A stretch of 42,726 nucleotides of DNA, taken from contig MHZX01000114.1 of NCBI GenBank assembly GCA_001828935.1, forward strand, positions 1 to 42,726. The letters run 5' to 3'. Shown here one piece after another: positions 8,043 through 15,826 of this stretch (position 1 is the first letter of the stretch; each line of letters starts with the position of its first letter). The translations under genes were made by a program, and so were the position numbers. The notes under the pieces are model-generated. The model was not told the origin of the DNA and made no database searches. It was given only the letters and a program-made list of their open reading frames with translations. The stretch comes from Rhodocyclales bacterium RIFCSPLOWO2_02_FULL_63_24. Its GTDB lineage: Bacteria > Pseudomonadota > Gammaproteobacteria > Burkholderiales > Rhodocyclaceae.

Positions 8043-9367
8043 GTACGCTGCAGATTGGAATCCTGTTCGGCGTCGCCACCTTCGTCGCGCTGTTTTCCGG
8101 CATGCCGATCGCGTTCGCGGTAGGCGGAGTGGCGCTCGTCTTCATGCTGCTCTACATGCCGGGCGAAACCGTGGGGCTGGTGGCCGAGACCCTGTATTCG
8201 GAGCTCGACAACTTCGTCCTGCTCACCATTCCGCTGTTCGTCCTGATGGGTGCCGCGATCGGCAAGTCGCGTGCCGGCGGCGATTTGTATTCCTCGCTCA
8301 ACCGCTGGATGGGGCGCATTCCCGGCGGCCTCGGCGCCGCCAACGTGATGGCCTGCTCCGTGTTCGCCGCAATGTGCGGATCGAGTCCGGCCACTTGTTC
8401 GGCGATCGGCTCGTCGGGCATTCCCGAAATGCGCAAGCGCGGCTACTCCTCCGGTTTGGCGGCCGGCATCATCGCCGCCGGCGGCACGCTGGGCATCCTG
8501 ATTCCGCCCTCGCTGACGCTGATCCTCTACGGCGTGGTCACCGAGCAGTCGATCGGCAAGTTGTTCATGGCCGGGGTCGGTCCTGGCCTGCTGCTTACCG
8601 CACTGTTCATCGCCTGGGTGGTGATCCAGTTCCGCCGCGAGCAGGCACATGCACGGGTGCAGAGCAGCAATACGGAAATCCTGCGCGTGGAAAGTTTCAC
8701 CTGGCGCGAGAAGTTCGAGACCATTCCGCGGCTGGCGCCCTTCATCGCCATCATCGTCATCATCATGGTCGCGCTGTATGGCGGCTGGGCGACGCCTTCG
8801 GAGGTCGCCGGCATCGGCGCCTTTGCTTCGCTGCTGATGGTGATGATGATCTACGGCTGTTGGCGCTGGACCGAAATGAAGGCGATTCTCGGCGGCACGG
8901 TGCGCGAATCGACCATGGTGATGATGATCATCGCCATGAGCTTCCTCTACACCTACGTCATGAGCTACCTGCACATCACGCAGGAAGTCGCCACCTGGAT
9001 GGTCGGCCTGCCGCTGGGCAAGTGGGGCTTCTTCGTCGCTGCCAACATCCTGCTGGTGGTGCTCGGCTTCTTCCTGCCGCCGGTGGCGATCATCCTGATG
9101 GTGACGCCGATCATCCTGCCGGCGCTCAAGGCCCACGGCATCGACCTGGTCTGGTTCGGCGTGGTCATGACCATCCTCATGGAAATGGGCCTGATCCATC
9201 CGCCGGTCGGGCTCAACCTGTTCGTCATCAACTCGATCGCGCCCGATATCAAGCTCTCGGAGATCATCTGGGGCACCTTGCCCTTCATCGTCCTGATGGT
9301 GCTGGCCATCGTGCTGCTGGCCTTCTTCCCGGACATCGCCATGTGGCTGCCGAACAACGTCAAATGA
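8039..9367 (+). CDS. matM: TRAP transporter large permease (DctM family)
   Basis: This 442-residue polytopic protein has about 12 helices. The recognisable DctM patterns are SGMPIAFAVG near the N-terminus, NVMACSVFAAMCGSSPATC, ILIPPSLTLILYG, and PPVGLNLFVINSIAP near the C-terminus. It is the translocation channel that couples Na+ to uptake of the carboxylate delivered by MatP. Translational coupling to matQ (ATGA) is clear. The following 148 bases hold an inverted repeat before matB, so downstream expression could be partly attenuated. Confidence 0.93.
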   Translation: MSTLQIGILFGVATFVALFSGMPIAFAVGGVALVFMLLYMPGETVGLVAETLYSELDNFVLLTIPLFVLMGAAIGKSRAGGDLYSSLNRWMGRIPGGLGAANVMACSVFAAMCGSSPATCSAIGSSGIPEMRKRGYSSGLAAGIIAAGGTLGILIPPSLTLILYGVVTEQSIGKLFMAGVGPGLLLTALFIAWVVIQFRREQAHARVQSSNTEILRVESFTWREKFETIPRLAPFIAIIVIIMVALYGGWATPSEVAGIGAFASLLMVMMIYGCWRWTEMKAILGGTVRESTMVMMIIAMSFLYTYVMSYLHITQEVATWMVGLPLGKWGFFVAANILLVVLGFFLPPVAIILMVTPIILPALKAHGIDLVWFGVVMTILMEMGLIHPPVGLNLFVINSIAPDIKLSEIIWGTLPFIVLMVLAIVLLAFFPDIAMWLPNNVK

Positions 9368-9387
9368 AGCGACAAAGCCCGGCTTGG

Positions 9388-9490
9388 TCCGCAGATTTCG
9401 CAGATTTGCGCAGATAGAACATGGGGTCGGCGGCGCTGACGGCTTCGCGTGATGTTGCCCTGAATAATCTGCGCAAATCTGCGGATCGAA
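9388..9490. repeat. Long-armed inverted repeat between matM and matB
   Basis: Two perfect 17-base complementary arms, 9399-9415 (CGCAGATTTGCGCAGAT) and 9467-9483, are separated by 51 bases. The left arm is preceded by a partial direct repeat of itself (CCGCAGATTT at 9389-9398). No gene lies in the gap. It resembles a dispersed palindromic element rather than a terminator, since no T-run follows. Confidence 0.65.
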
Positions 9491-9515
9491 TTATTGCAAT
9501 TGAAATAGGCGATTC

Positions 9516-11051
9516 ATGAACCAGAACCTGTATTCCCTGCTTGCCGAGCACTTCCCGAAGAATCCCGCTGCGCCCTGCATGATCCTGCCCGACGGCAGGG
9601 TGTGGACCTACGGCGACGTCGGGCGCGCTTCGGGGCGCATCGCCAACCTGATCGTCGCGCTGGGCCTCGAGCCCGGCGATCGCGTCGCGGCCCAGGTGGA
9701 AAAGACGCCCGAGGCGCTGGTGCTGTACCTGGCGGCGATTCGTGCCGGCATGGTGTTCCTGCCGCTCAATCCGGCCTACCAGCGCCACGAGCTGGAGTAT
9801 TTCCTCAAGGATGCGAAGCCCGGCCTGTTCGTCTGCCGGCCGCAGATGCGGGCGCTGGCCGACGAACTGGCGGCCAAGGCCGGCGTGCCGAAGGGTTGCA
9901 CGGTGCTGGAACTGGATGATGCCGGGCGCGGTTCGCTGATCGACGCCGCGACGCCGCAGGCCGACACCTTCGCCACGGTAGCGCGCAACACCAGCGACCT
10001 CGCCGCGATCCTCTATACCTCGGGCACCACCGGCCGCTCCAAGGGCGCCATGCTTTCCCACCGCAACCTCGCGCACAACGCAAAAACGCTGCACGCCTAC
10101 TGGCATTTCCAGCCGGGCGACGTGCTGCTGCACATGCTGCCGACCTTTCATGTGCATGGCCTCTTCGTCGCCTGCCACTGCGTGCTGCTCAACGGCTCGG
10201 CGATGTTCTTCGAGCCGAAGTTCGATGCCGCGCGCGCCACGAGCCTGCTGTCGCAGTGCACCGTGTTCATGGGCGTGCCGACTTTTTACGTGCGCCTGCT
10301 GCTCGACCCCGGTTTCGATCGCGACAGCTGCCGCAATGTCCGCTTGTTCGTCTCCGGTTCGGCACCGCTGCTCAAGGAAACTTTCGACGAGTTCAAGGCC
10401 AGGGCCGGCCATACGATACTCGAACGTTATGGCATGACCGAAGGCGGCATGTTCACCTCGAATCCCTACGAGGGTGAACGGCGCGGCGGTACCGTCGGCT
10501 TTCCGCTGCCCGGCACCGAGCTGCGCATAGTCGGCGCTGACGGTGCGGTGGTAAAGCCGGGCGCGGTCGGACATATCCAGGTCAAGGGCGACAATGTCTT
10601 CGTCGGTTACTGGGGCATGCCCGAAAAGACCAAAGAGGAATTCACCGCCGATGGCTACTTCAAGACCGGCGATATGGGCAGCGTCGATGCCGACGGCTAC
10701 GTCGCGATCAGCGGCCGCTCCAAGGATCTGGTAATCACCGGCGGCCTCAATGTGTATCCCAAGGAAATCGAGGAACTGATCGACGCCATGCCCGGCGTGG
10801 TCGAATCCGCAGTGATCGGCCTGCCGCATCCCGATTTCGGAGAGGCGGTCACGGCCGTGGTGGTGCGCCAGAACAACACGGTAGGCAGAGCGCTGACCGA
10901 GTCCGGTATCATCGCTGCCATCAAGGACAGCCTGGCTAACTTCAAGGTGCCGAAGTGGGTGTATCTGGTCGATCAGCTGCCGCGCAACGCCATGGGCAAG
11001 GTGCAGAAGAATATCTTGCGGGAAACCTATTCGCCGATGACCAGCCGTTGA
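9516..11051 (+). CDS. matB: Malonyl-CoA synthetase (malonate-CoA ligase)
   Basis: The 511-residue member of the AMP-forming acyl-CoA synthetase family makes malonyl-CoA from malonate, ATP and CoA. It has the P-loop YTSGTTGRSKGAM (residue about 167), the aromatic motif ERYGMTEGGM, the hinge region GRSKDLVITGGLNVYPKE and the acylation-site lysine in NAMGKVQK (about 495). Long stretches read like Rhodopseudomonas MatB as I remember it, including MGVPTFYVRLL and the malonate-specific pocket region. It feeds MatA; together they turn imported malonate into acetyl-CoA. The separate activation lysine could be acetyl-controlled, as reported for MatB homologues. Confidence 0.93.
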   Translation: MNQNLYSLLAEHFPKNPAAPCMILPDGRVWTYGDVGRASGRIANLIVALGLEPGDRVAAQVEKTPEALVLYLAAIRAGMVFLPLNPAYQRHELEYFLKDAKPGLFVCRPQMRALADELAAKAGVPKGCTVLELDDAGRGSLIDAATPQADTFATVARNTSDLAAILYTSGTTGRSKGAMLSHRNLAHNAKTLHAYWHFQPGDVLLHMLPTFHVHGLFVACHCVLLNGSAMFFEPKFDAARATSLLSQCTVFMGVPTFYVRLLLDPGFDRDSCRNVRLFVSGSAPLLKETFDEFKARAGHTILERYGMTEGGMFTSNPYEGERRGGTVGFPLPGTELRIVGADGAVVKPGAVGHIQVKGDNVFVGYWGMPEKTKEEFTADGYFKTGDMGSVDADGYVAISGRSKDLVITGGLNVYPKEIEELIDAMPGVVESAVIGLPHPDFGEAVTAVVVRQNNTVGRALTESGIIAAIKDSLANFKVPKWVYLVDQLPRNAMGKVQKNILRETYSPMTSR

Positions 11052-11058
11052 GGCTGCC

Positions 11059-11961
11059 ATGCTGAGTTTCCTGCCGGGGCCGCTGCTCGCGCTGGTCGCT
11101 TCGGCATTGCTGGCGCTCAATGTGTTGTTCTGGGTGCCGATCCTGCTGGCGTTCGCCGTCGTCAAGCTGATCCTGCCCTTCAAGGCTGTCCGTCTGCGCA
11201 TCGATCCCCTGCTGGTGGCCATTGCCGAGGCGTGGATCTCCGGCAACAGCGGCTGGATGGCGTTGACCCAGCGCACGGTGTGGGAGGTCGAGGGCGTCGC
11301 CGGCCTCGACCCGCACAACTGGTATCTGGTCAACAGCAATCACCAGACCTGGGCCGACATCTTCGTCCTCCAGCACTTGTTCAACCGCCGCATTCCGCTG
11401 CTGAAATTCTTCATCAAGCAGCAACTGAAATGGGTCCCGGTCATGGGCCTGGCCTGGTGGGCGTTGGACTTTCCCTTCATGCGCCGCCACAGCGAGGAAT
11501 ACCTCAGGCGGCATCCGGAGATGCGCGGCAAGGACCAGGCGGCGACGCGCAAGGCCTGCGAAAAGTTTTCCCTGATCCCCACCAGCGTCATGAATTTTCT
11601 CGAAGGCACGCGCTTCACGCCGGTCAAGCACCAGCGCCAGCAATCGCCCTACCGCCACCTGCTCAAGCCCAAGGCTGGCGGCATTGCGCTGGCGCTCAAC
11701 GCCATGGGCGACCGCTTTCGGGCCATACTGGATGTCACCATCGTCTATCCGGACGGCACGCCGAATTTTTGGGATTTCCTCTGCGGCAGGATGCGGCGCG
11801 TGATCGTGCGGGTGCAGAGCCTGCCGGTGCCGGAACATCTGATGAAGGGCGATTACGCAGGCGATCCCGCCGTGCGCGAGGCCTTCGGCCGGTGGGTGCA
11901 GAAACTTTGGCAGGACAAGGACGCGCAGATTGCGCGGCTGCTGACGGAGGCGAAGACCTGA
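11059..11961 (+). CDS. Lysophospholipid acyltransferase, YihG/PlsC family
   Basis: This 300-residue protein has an N-terminal membrane helix (about residues 8-38) and the PlsC-domain motifs: NHQTWAD (the H-x4-D catalytic pair), the FPFMRR block, and EGTRFT (the glycerol-phosphate site). The spacing and the KHQRQQSPYRHLLKPKAGG segment match the YihG branch of E. coli-type acyltransferases rather than housekeeping PlsC. It transfers an acyl chain to a lysophosphatidic-acid-like acceptor at the inner membrane. It starts 7 bases after matB and may be in the same transcript, but a role in malonate use is not obvious. Confidence 0.85.
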   Translation: MLSFLPGPLLALVASALLALNVLFWVPILLAFAVVKLILPFKAVRLRIDPLLVAIAEAWISGNSGWMALTQRTVWEVEGVAGLDPHNWYLVNSNHQTWADIFVLQHLFNRRIPLLKFFIKQQLKWVPVMGLAWWALDFPFMRRHSEEYLRRHPEMRGKDQAATRKACEKFSLIPTSVMNFLEGTRFTPVKHQRQQSPYRHLLKPKAGGIALALNAMGDRFRAILDVTIVYPDGTPNFWDFLCGRMRRVIVRVQSLPVPEHLMKGDYAGDPAVREAFGRWVQKLWQDKDAQIARLLTEAKT

Positions 11962-11965
11962 GGGC

Positions 11966-12400
11966 ATGAATTCCAGTCTGACCGACATCAGCCATGTCAT
12001 ACAACTCGCGGTCGCGCCGGTGTTCCTGCTCACCGCGATCGCGACGCTGATCAACGCCCTGAACACCCGGCTGGGCCGCATCGTCGATCGCCGGCGCGTG
12101 GTGCAGGAACGTCTGCACACAGGCGAACCCAACGACGCCGAGGCGGCAGCCACCGAGATCGGCAACCTCCACCGCCGCACCCGGCTGATCTATTACGCGA
12201 TCTTCTGCGCCGTGCTCTCCGCGCTGCTGGTTTGCCTGGTGGTGGCCGGCGCCTTCCTCGGCGCGCTGCTCGGCATCGATCTGGCGCGCAGCGTGGCGAC
12301 GGTGTTCATCGCCGCCATGCTGGCCATGATCTCCGGACTCAGCCTGTTTCTGCGCGAAGTCTATCTGGCCGTGCGGACCGCCGCGCACCATAGACATTGA
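11966..12400 (+). CDS. DUF2721 membrane protein
   Basis: The 144-residue protein carries the DUF2721 signature near the N-terminus: VAPVFLLTAIATLINALNTR, then LGRIVDR. Predicted helices lie at about residues 10-32, 72-96 and 100-125. Function is unknown. It starts four bases after the acyltransferase stop and its own stop overlaps the next start (TTGA, 12397-12400). Confidence 0.85.
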   Translation: MNSSLTDISHVIQLAVAPVFLLTAIATLINALNTRLGRIVDRRRVVQERLHTGEPNDAEAAATEIGNLHRRTRLIYYAIFCAVLSALLVCLVVAGAFLGALLGIDLARSVATVFIAAMLAMISGLSLFLREVYLAVRTAAHHRH

Positions 12401-13119
12401 GCCTGCGCCACCTGCTTGCCACGATTGCGCTGGGTCCCGTGTTGCTGGCACAGGGACGTCACGTGCGGCGCGCGGTGCCCGCGCTGCCTGAACCCGACGG
12501 GCCGCGCGAGGGGGAAGCCGGCAGCGGCAAGGCGCTGCGCCTGCTGGTGCTCGGCGACTCCGCCGCCGCCGGCGTCGGCGCGCAAACGCAGGACGAAGCT
12601 CTCTCCGGACAACTTGCCGTGGCGCTGGCGCCGACTTTCAGGCTGCACTGGAAACTATTGGCCTTTACCGGCGCTACCACGGCCGACATGCTCCAGCGCC
12701 TGCGCGCGGAGCCTGCGGCGCAGTTCGACGCCGTCGTCACCTCGCTGGGCGTGAATGACGTCACCGGCCGGGTATCGCTCGCCGCGTGGCGCCGCGCGCA
12801 GCAGGAATTGATCGCCGTGCTGCAATCGCGCTTCGGCGTGCGTCATATCCTGCTGTCCAGTCTGCCGCCGATGCACCGTTTTCCGGCGCTGCCGCAGCCC
12901 TTGCGCTGGTATGTCGGCAGCCGCGCGCGCGATTTCGACCGGGTGCTGGCGCGCGTGGCGGCGAGCCGCCCTGGCTGCGAGTTCCTCGCCCTCGGTCATG
13001 AGATGATGGATGCCTCGGCCATGGCCGGCGACGGCTTCCATCCCGGGCCGCCGATTTACGCCCTTTGGGCGCGCGAAGCCACGCGCCGCATCGTGCAACG
13101 CATGGAGCAGACCACATGA
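12397..13119 (+). CDS. SGNH/GDSL-family hydrolase
   Basis: This 240-residue protein has all the SGNH blocks: LVLGDSAAAGVG (catalytic Ser), the block II glycine region, SLGVNDVTG (block III Asn), and DGFHPG (block V Asp and His). These proteins are esterases or lipases, some acting on cell-envelope acyl groups. The start is a TTG that overlaps the DUF2721 stop; an N-terminal hydrophobic stretch could be a signal or anchor. The stop overlaps the GST start by ATGA (13116-13119). Bases 12613-12636 carry a diverged copy of the dispersed repeat, read as VALAPTF. Confidence 0.85.
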   Translation: MSLRHLLATIALGPVLLAQGRHVRRAVPALPEPDGPREGEAGSGKALRLLVLGDSAAAGVGAQTQDEALSGQLAVALAPTFRLHWKLLAFTGATTADMLQRLRAEPAAQFDAVVTSLGVNDVTGRVSLAAWRRAQQELIAVLQSRFGVRHILLSSLPPMHRFPALPQPLRWYVGSRARDFDRVLARVAASRPGCEFLALGHEMMDASAMAGDGFHPGPPIYALWAREATRRIVQRMEQTT

Positions 13120-13817
13120 TCGACCTCTATTACTGGACCACTCCCAACGGCCACAAGATCACGATGTTTCTCGAAGAGGCCGGCATACCTTATCGCATCG
13201 TGCCGATCAACATCGGCAAGGGCGAGCAGTTCGCCCCCGACTTCCTCAAGATTGCACCCAATAACCGGATGCCGGCCATCGTCGATCACCAGCCGGCCGA
13301 TGGCGGCGCGCCGCTGGCCTTGTTCGAATCGGGCGCCATCCTGCTCTACCTGGCGGACAAGATCGGGCGCTTCATTCCGCCCGACTTGCGCGGGCGCAAC
13401 GAAACCCTGCAATGGCTGTTCTGGCAGATGGCCGGTCTCGGGCCGATGGCCGGCCAGAACCATCACTTCACGCAGTACGCGCCCGAGAAGATTCCCTATG
13501 CGATCGAACGCTACGTCAAGGAGACGGCGCGGCTGTATGCGGTGCTGAACAAGCATCTGACCGGACGCGAGTTCATCGCCGACGGCTATTCGATCGCTGA
13601 TATGGCCTGCTATCCGTGGATCGTGCCGCATGAGAAGCAGGGACAGGATCTCGACGATTTTCCGCAACTCAAGCGCTGGTTTGGCGCGATCCGCGAACGC
13701 CCCGCGACGCAACGCGCCTATGAGTTGGCCAAGGAGATCAATCCGGCGCCCGTGGTCACCGAAGAAGCCAGGCGCGTGCTGTTCGGGCAGGACGCAAGTA
13801 CGGTGCGTCCGGGCTGA
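13116..13817 (+). CDS. yfcG: Nu-class glutathione S-transferase, YfcG-like
   Basis: The 233-residue protein reads like E. coli YfcG: a thioredoxin-like N-terminal domain with the catalytic TPNGHKI (T9, N11), SPNN-like APNNRMPAIVDH, ESGAILLYLA for the glutathione gamma-glutamyl site, and the C-terminal helical domain with LQWLFWQ and GQNHHF. Nu-class GSTs bind two glutathiones and reduce disulfides rather than conjugating electrophiles. The start is fixed by the ATGA overlap with the hydrolase gene. It converges on the anti-sigma gene with only 20 bases between the stops, where no terminator is visible. Confidence 0.9.
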   Translation: MIDLYYWTTPNGHKITMFLEEAGIPYRIVPINIGKGEQFAPDFLKIAPNNRMPAIVDHQPADGGAPLALFESGAILLYLADKIGRFIPPDLRGRNETLQWLFWQMAGLGPMAGQNHHFTQYAPEKIPYAIERYVKETARLYAVLNKHLTGREFIADGYSIADMACYPWIVPHEKQGQDLDDFPQLKRWFGAIRERPATQRAYELAKEINPAPVVTEEARRVLFGQDASTVRPG

Positions 13818-13837
13818 CTGGCTGCGGCGACAAGCAT

Positions 13838-14536
13838 TCAGATTTTCAGGTAAGTCCAGCCCTGCTGCACGCGCTCGGCGACATGCTCGATGGCGGTTCT
13901 TGCTACCACCGTATCGGGGACCAGTTCGACCTCCACACCGGCGCCTTGCAGGCGCGATATGGTTTGTCCACAGGCGACGAAACCGACCCGCGCATGATGC
14001 GCCTTGAGTTCGGCGATGCGATCGGCATAGCGTGTCGTGTCGACTCGCAGCAGTTCGAGGCCGCGGTGATTGGCGATAACCTCGACGCGGGCACTGCCCG
14101 CCTTGGCCAGATAGGCTTCCGCGAGGTCGAGCGCTGCTTCCATTTGCTCCGATCGGGAACTGTCCAGATGAATCAGGATGCGGGCGGGCTCCGTCGCGAA
14201 CAGACCGCCCGCCCAAGCCGTCATCGAGCGCGGCATTTCGACCGCGGTTGCGGCATGGTGTCCCAGCCAGCCAGCCAGGATGCCGGTCATCAGGACGATG
14301 CTGGCGGCCAGCGCGCCACCCCAGGCAGGAAGGCGCAGATTCCGCGCGTGCGCGGACGGCACGCGGCCATAGGCGTGGCGGACCAACTCCTTGGTGGCGC
14401 GCAGAGCGCAAACACGCTGGCCGAGTTCGGCGTCGCGGGCGATCGCGGCGAGAATCTCGTCGCATTCCTGGGCGCCAAGCTGGTTGTCGACGAAGGCATT
14501 CAGCCTTTCGTCCGAAAATTCCCGTATCGCGTTCAT
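13838..14536 (-). CDS. Membrane anti-sigma factor with a DsrE-like C-terminal domain
   Basis: This 232-residue protein has three parts. Residues 1-60 (FSDERLNAFVDNQL ... ATKELVRHAY) match the helical cytoplasmic anti-sigma domain common in betaproteobacteria, without a zinc HxxxCxxC motif. Residues about 71-92 are one membrane helix. Residues about 117-232 align by eye with the secreted DsrE proteins here: ARILIHLD, a helix, VEVIANHRGLELLR, C189 in FVACGQTI, and the end GWTYLKI. The topology puts the DsrE-like domain in the periplasm. It is coupled to the sigma gene by ATGA (14533-14536). Role inferred: it holds the sigma factor until the periplasmic domain senses a sulfur or redox signal. 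Confidence 0.85.
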   Translation of the reverse strand: MNAIREFSDERLNAFVDNQLGAQECDEILAAIARDAELGQRVCALRATKELVRHAYGRVPSAHARNLRLPAWGGALAASIVLMTGILAGWLGHHAATAVEMPRSMTAWAGGLFATEPARILIHLDSSRSEQMEAALDLAEAYLAKAGSARVEVIANHRGLELLRVDTTRYADRIAELKAHHARVGFVACGQTISRLQGAGVEVELVPDTVVARTAIEHVAERVQQGWTYLKI

Positions 14537-15075
14537 TTCACACTCCTGAGTTGCCGCTGCGTCGCCGGGACTTCCGTCAGGAGTTCCTTCAGCGATACCC
14601 GTGCGCGGCACAACCGGCTCATGACCGTGCCGATCGGTATCGCCAGGATTTCGGCGACCTCGGCATAGGAAAAATCTTCCAAATCGACCAGGGTGACTAC
14701 CTGGCGTTGCCCCAGCGGCAACTTCGCAATCGCGGTCCGCACCCGATTGACGGTTTGCTGGCGTTCCGCATGACTATCCGGTCCCGGCAGGTCGGATGGA
14801 AGTTCGGTCAACATCTCGTCGTCGACATCCGGGCGTAGCGAGCGCAGGTGATCGATCCAGCACCGGTTGAGGATCGCGAACAGCCAACTGGTCAGGCGTG
14901 CCGATTCGCGCAGCTGCTCGATCCTGGCCAGGCCGCGCGCCAGGGTTTCCTGGGTCAGGTCATCGGCCAGAACCGCGTCATGGCACCAGGCGAAAGCCAG
15001 GCGATAGAGCCGCACGCGACTTGCCTTGATCTGCTCCACCAGTTCGCGCTGCTCCCGCGATTGCAGCCATTTCAT
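14533..15075 (-). CDS. ECF-family RNA polymerase sigma factor
   Basis: The 180-residue protein has sigma region 2 at about residues 22-80 (DDLTQETLARG, then LTSWLFAILNRCWIDHLR) and region 4 at about 112-165 (LPLGQRQVVTLVDLEDFSYAEVAEIL, then GTVMSRLCRAR). These directly recognise -10 and -35 elements. A strong ribosome site (AGGAGG, 15084-15089 on this strand) precedes the ATG. An ECF-type promoter on its own strand (15096-15125) suggests autoregulation, and the mirror promoter would drive the divergent dsrE gene. The anti-sigma gene follows with an ATGA overlap. Confidence 0.95.
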   Translation of the reverse strand: MKWLQSREQRELVEQIKASRVRLYRLAFAWCHDAVLADDLTQETLARGLARIEQLRESARLTSWLFAILNRCWIDHLRSLRPDVDDEMLTELPSDLPGPDSHAERQQTVNRVRTAIAKLPLGQRQVVTLVDLEDFSYAEVAEILAIPIGTVMSRLCRARVSLKELLTEVPATQRQLRSVK

Positions 15076-15095
15076 CGGTTATTCCTCCTGTCGCA

Positions 15096-15125
15096 GTATG
15101 ACGCAGGATGCGGCCGATTTATTCC
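15096..15125 (-). promoter_or_regulatory. ECF-type promoter of the sigma/anti-sigma pair
   Basis: Read on the reverse strand, GGAATAAA (15125-15118), 14 bases, then CGTCATAC (15103-15096). The GGAA/CGTC elements and about 16-base -35/-10 spacing are classic for ECF sigma factors. The leader to the sigma ATG would be only about 15 bases, just long enough for the ribosome site. Confidence 0.75.
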
Positions 15126-15146
15126 CTCGCCTCTTCCTGGCGGGGT

Positions 15147-15176
15147 GGAATAAACCCCGGTTCGTACGCGTCTTAT
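15147..15176 (+). promoter_or_regulatory. ECF-type promoter of the divergent dsrE gene
   Basis: GGAATAAA (15147-15154), 14 bases, then CGTCTTAT (15169-15176). It has the same elements and spacing as the reverse-strand promoter 21 bases away. It predicts a leader of about 70 bases before the ATG at 15253. Confidence 0.8.
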
Positions 15177-15252
15177 AGCGGCAGCCATCCTGTTTCACCC
15201 CGACGTAGGGACCACAAAAAGGTTTCATATAACCAACTCGAGAGGAGTCATC

Positions 15253-15693
15253 ATGATTCGCAGAACTTTTGTCCAGCTTATGCTTGCCGGCGCGCTCGTC
15301 GCCGAAGGATCTTCCGCGGCTATCGCCAAATCCGTTGCGAAGGCCGCCGCCAAACCGGGTGTGGTAATCCAGGTCAGCGACGACGATCCAAAGAACTGGA
15401 ATCAGGCGTTGAACGTGATCAAGAACATCCAGTCGGAATACGGCAAGAACAAGGTCAATGTCGAGCTGGTGGTCTTCGGCCGTGGTGCCGGATTGCTCAA
15501 GTTCGACTCGCCGCTGGCGAACCGCATCGACGACACGCTGGCAAGCGGTGCCGCCGTCTCCATGTGCCAGAACACGATGACGGGACAGAAGCTGACCGAA
15601 GCGGACATGCATCCGAAAATCGGCTACGTCAAGGCCGGCGTCATCGAAATCATCACCAAGAGCAAGAAGGGCTGGGCAGTCGTCCGTCCGTAG
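15253..15693 (+). CDS. Secreted DsrE/DsrF-family protein (paralog 3), probable sigma target
   Basis: The 146-residue protein has a signal peptide (cleavage probably near SAAIAK, residue about 25) and a DsrE-like domain: VVIQVSDDD, NWNQALNVIKNIQ, VELVVFGRGAGLLKFDS, C105 in VSMCQNTM, and GWAVVRP at the end. A ribosome site (AGAGGAG, 15241-15247) sets the start. Its promoter mirrors that of the sigma gene, so it should be induced when the anti-sigma factor releases the sigma factor. Since the anti-sigma factor carries a domain of the same family, this protein could bind the same ligand, deliver it or feed back on the sensor. Confidence 0.9.
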   Translation: MIRRTFVQLMLAGALVAEGSSAAIAKSVAKAAAKPGVVIQVSDDDPKNWNQALNVIKNIQSEYGKNKVNVELVVFGRGAGLLKFDSPLANRIDDTLASGAAVSMCQNTMTGQKLTEADMHPKIGYVKAGVIEIITKSKKGWAVVRP

Positions 15694-15826
15694 CCGTCGA
15701 CTGCCGTCGACCGTCTGAATCGAGCGCCTTGGCGGAATTGGCGCCGCGGATATTCACGGCGGCGGCTTTCAGCGCCGCGCCACGCAACGGCAAGAGTAAC
15801 GCTCAATAAACCGAAGGAGATGTTTC

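Noticed and set aside
9360-11339. Reverse open frame of 659 codons opposite matB
   Set aside because: Antisense to an intact malonyl-CoA synthetase; no family features.
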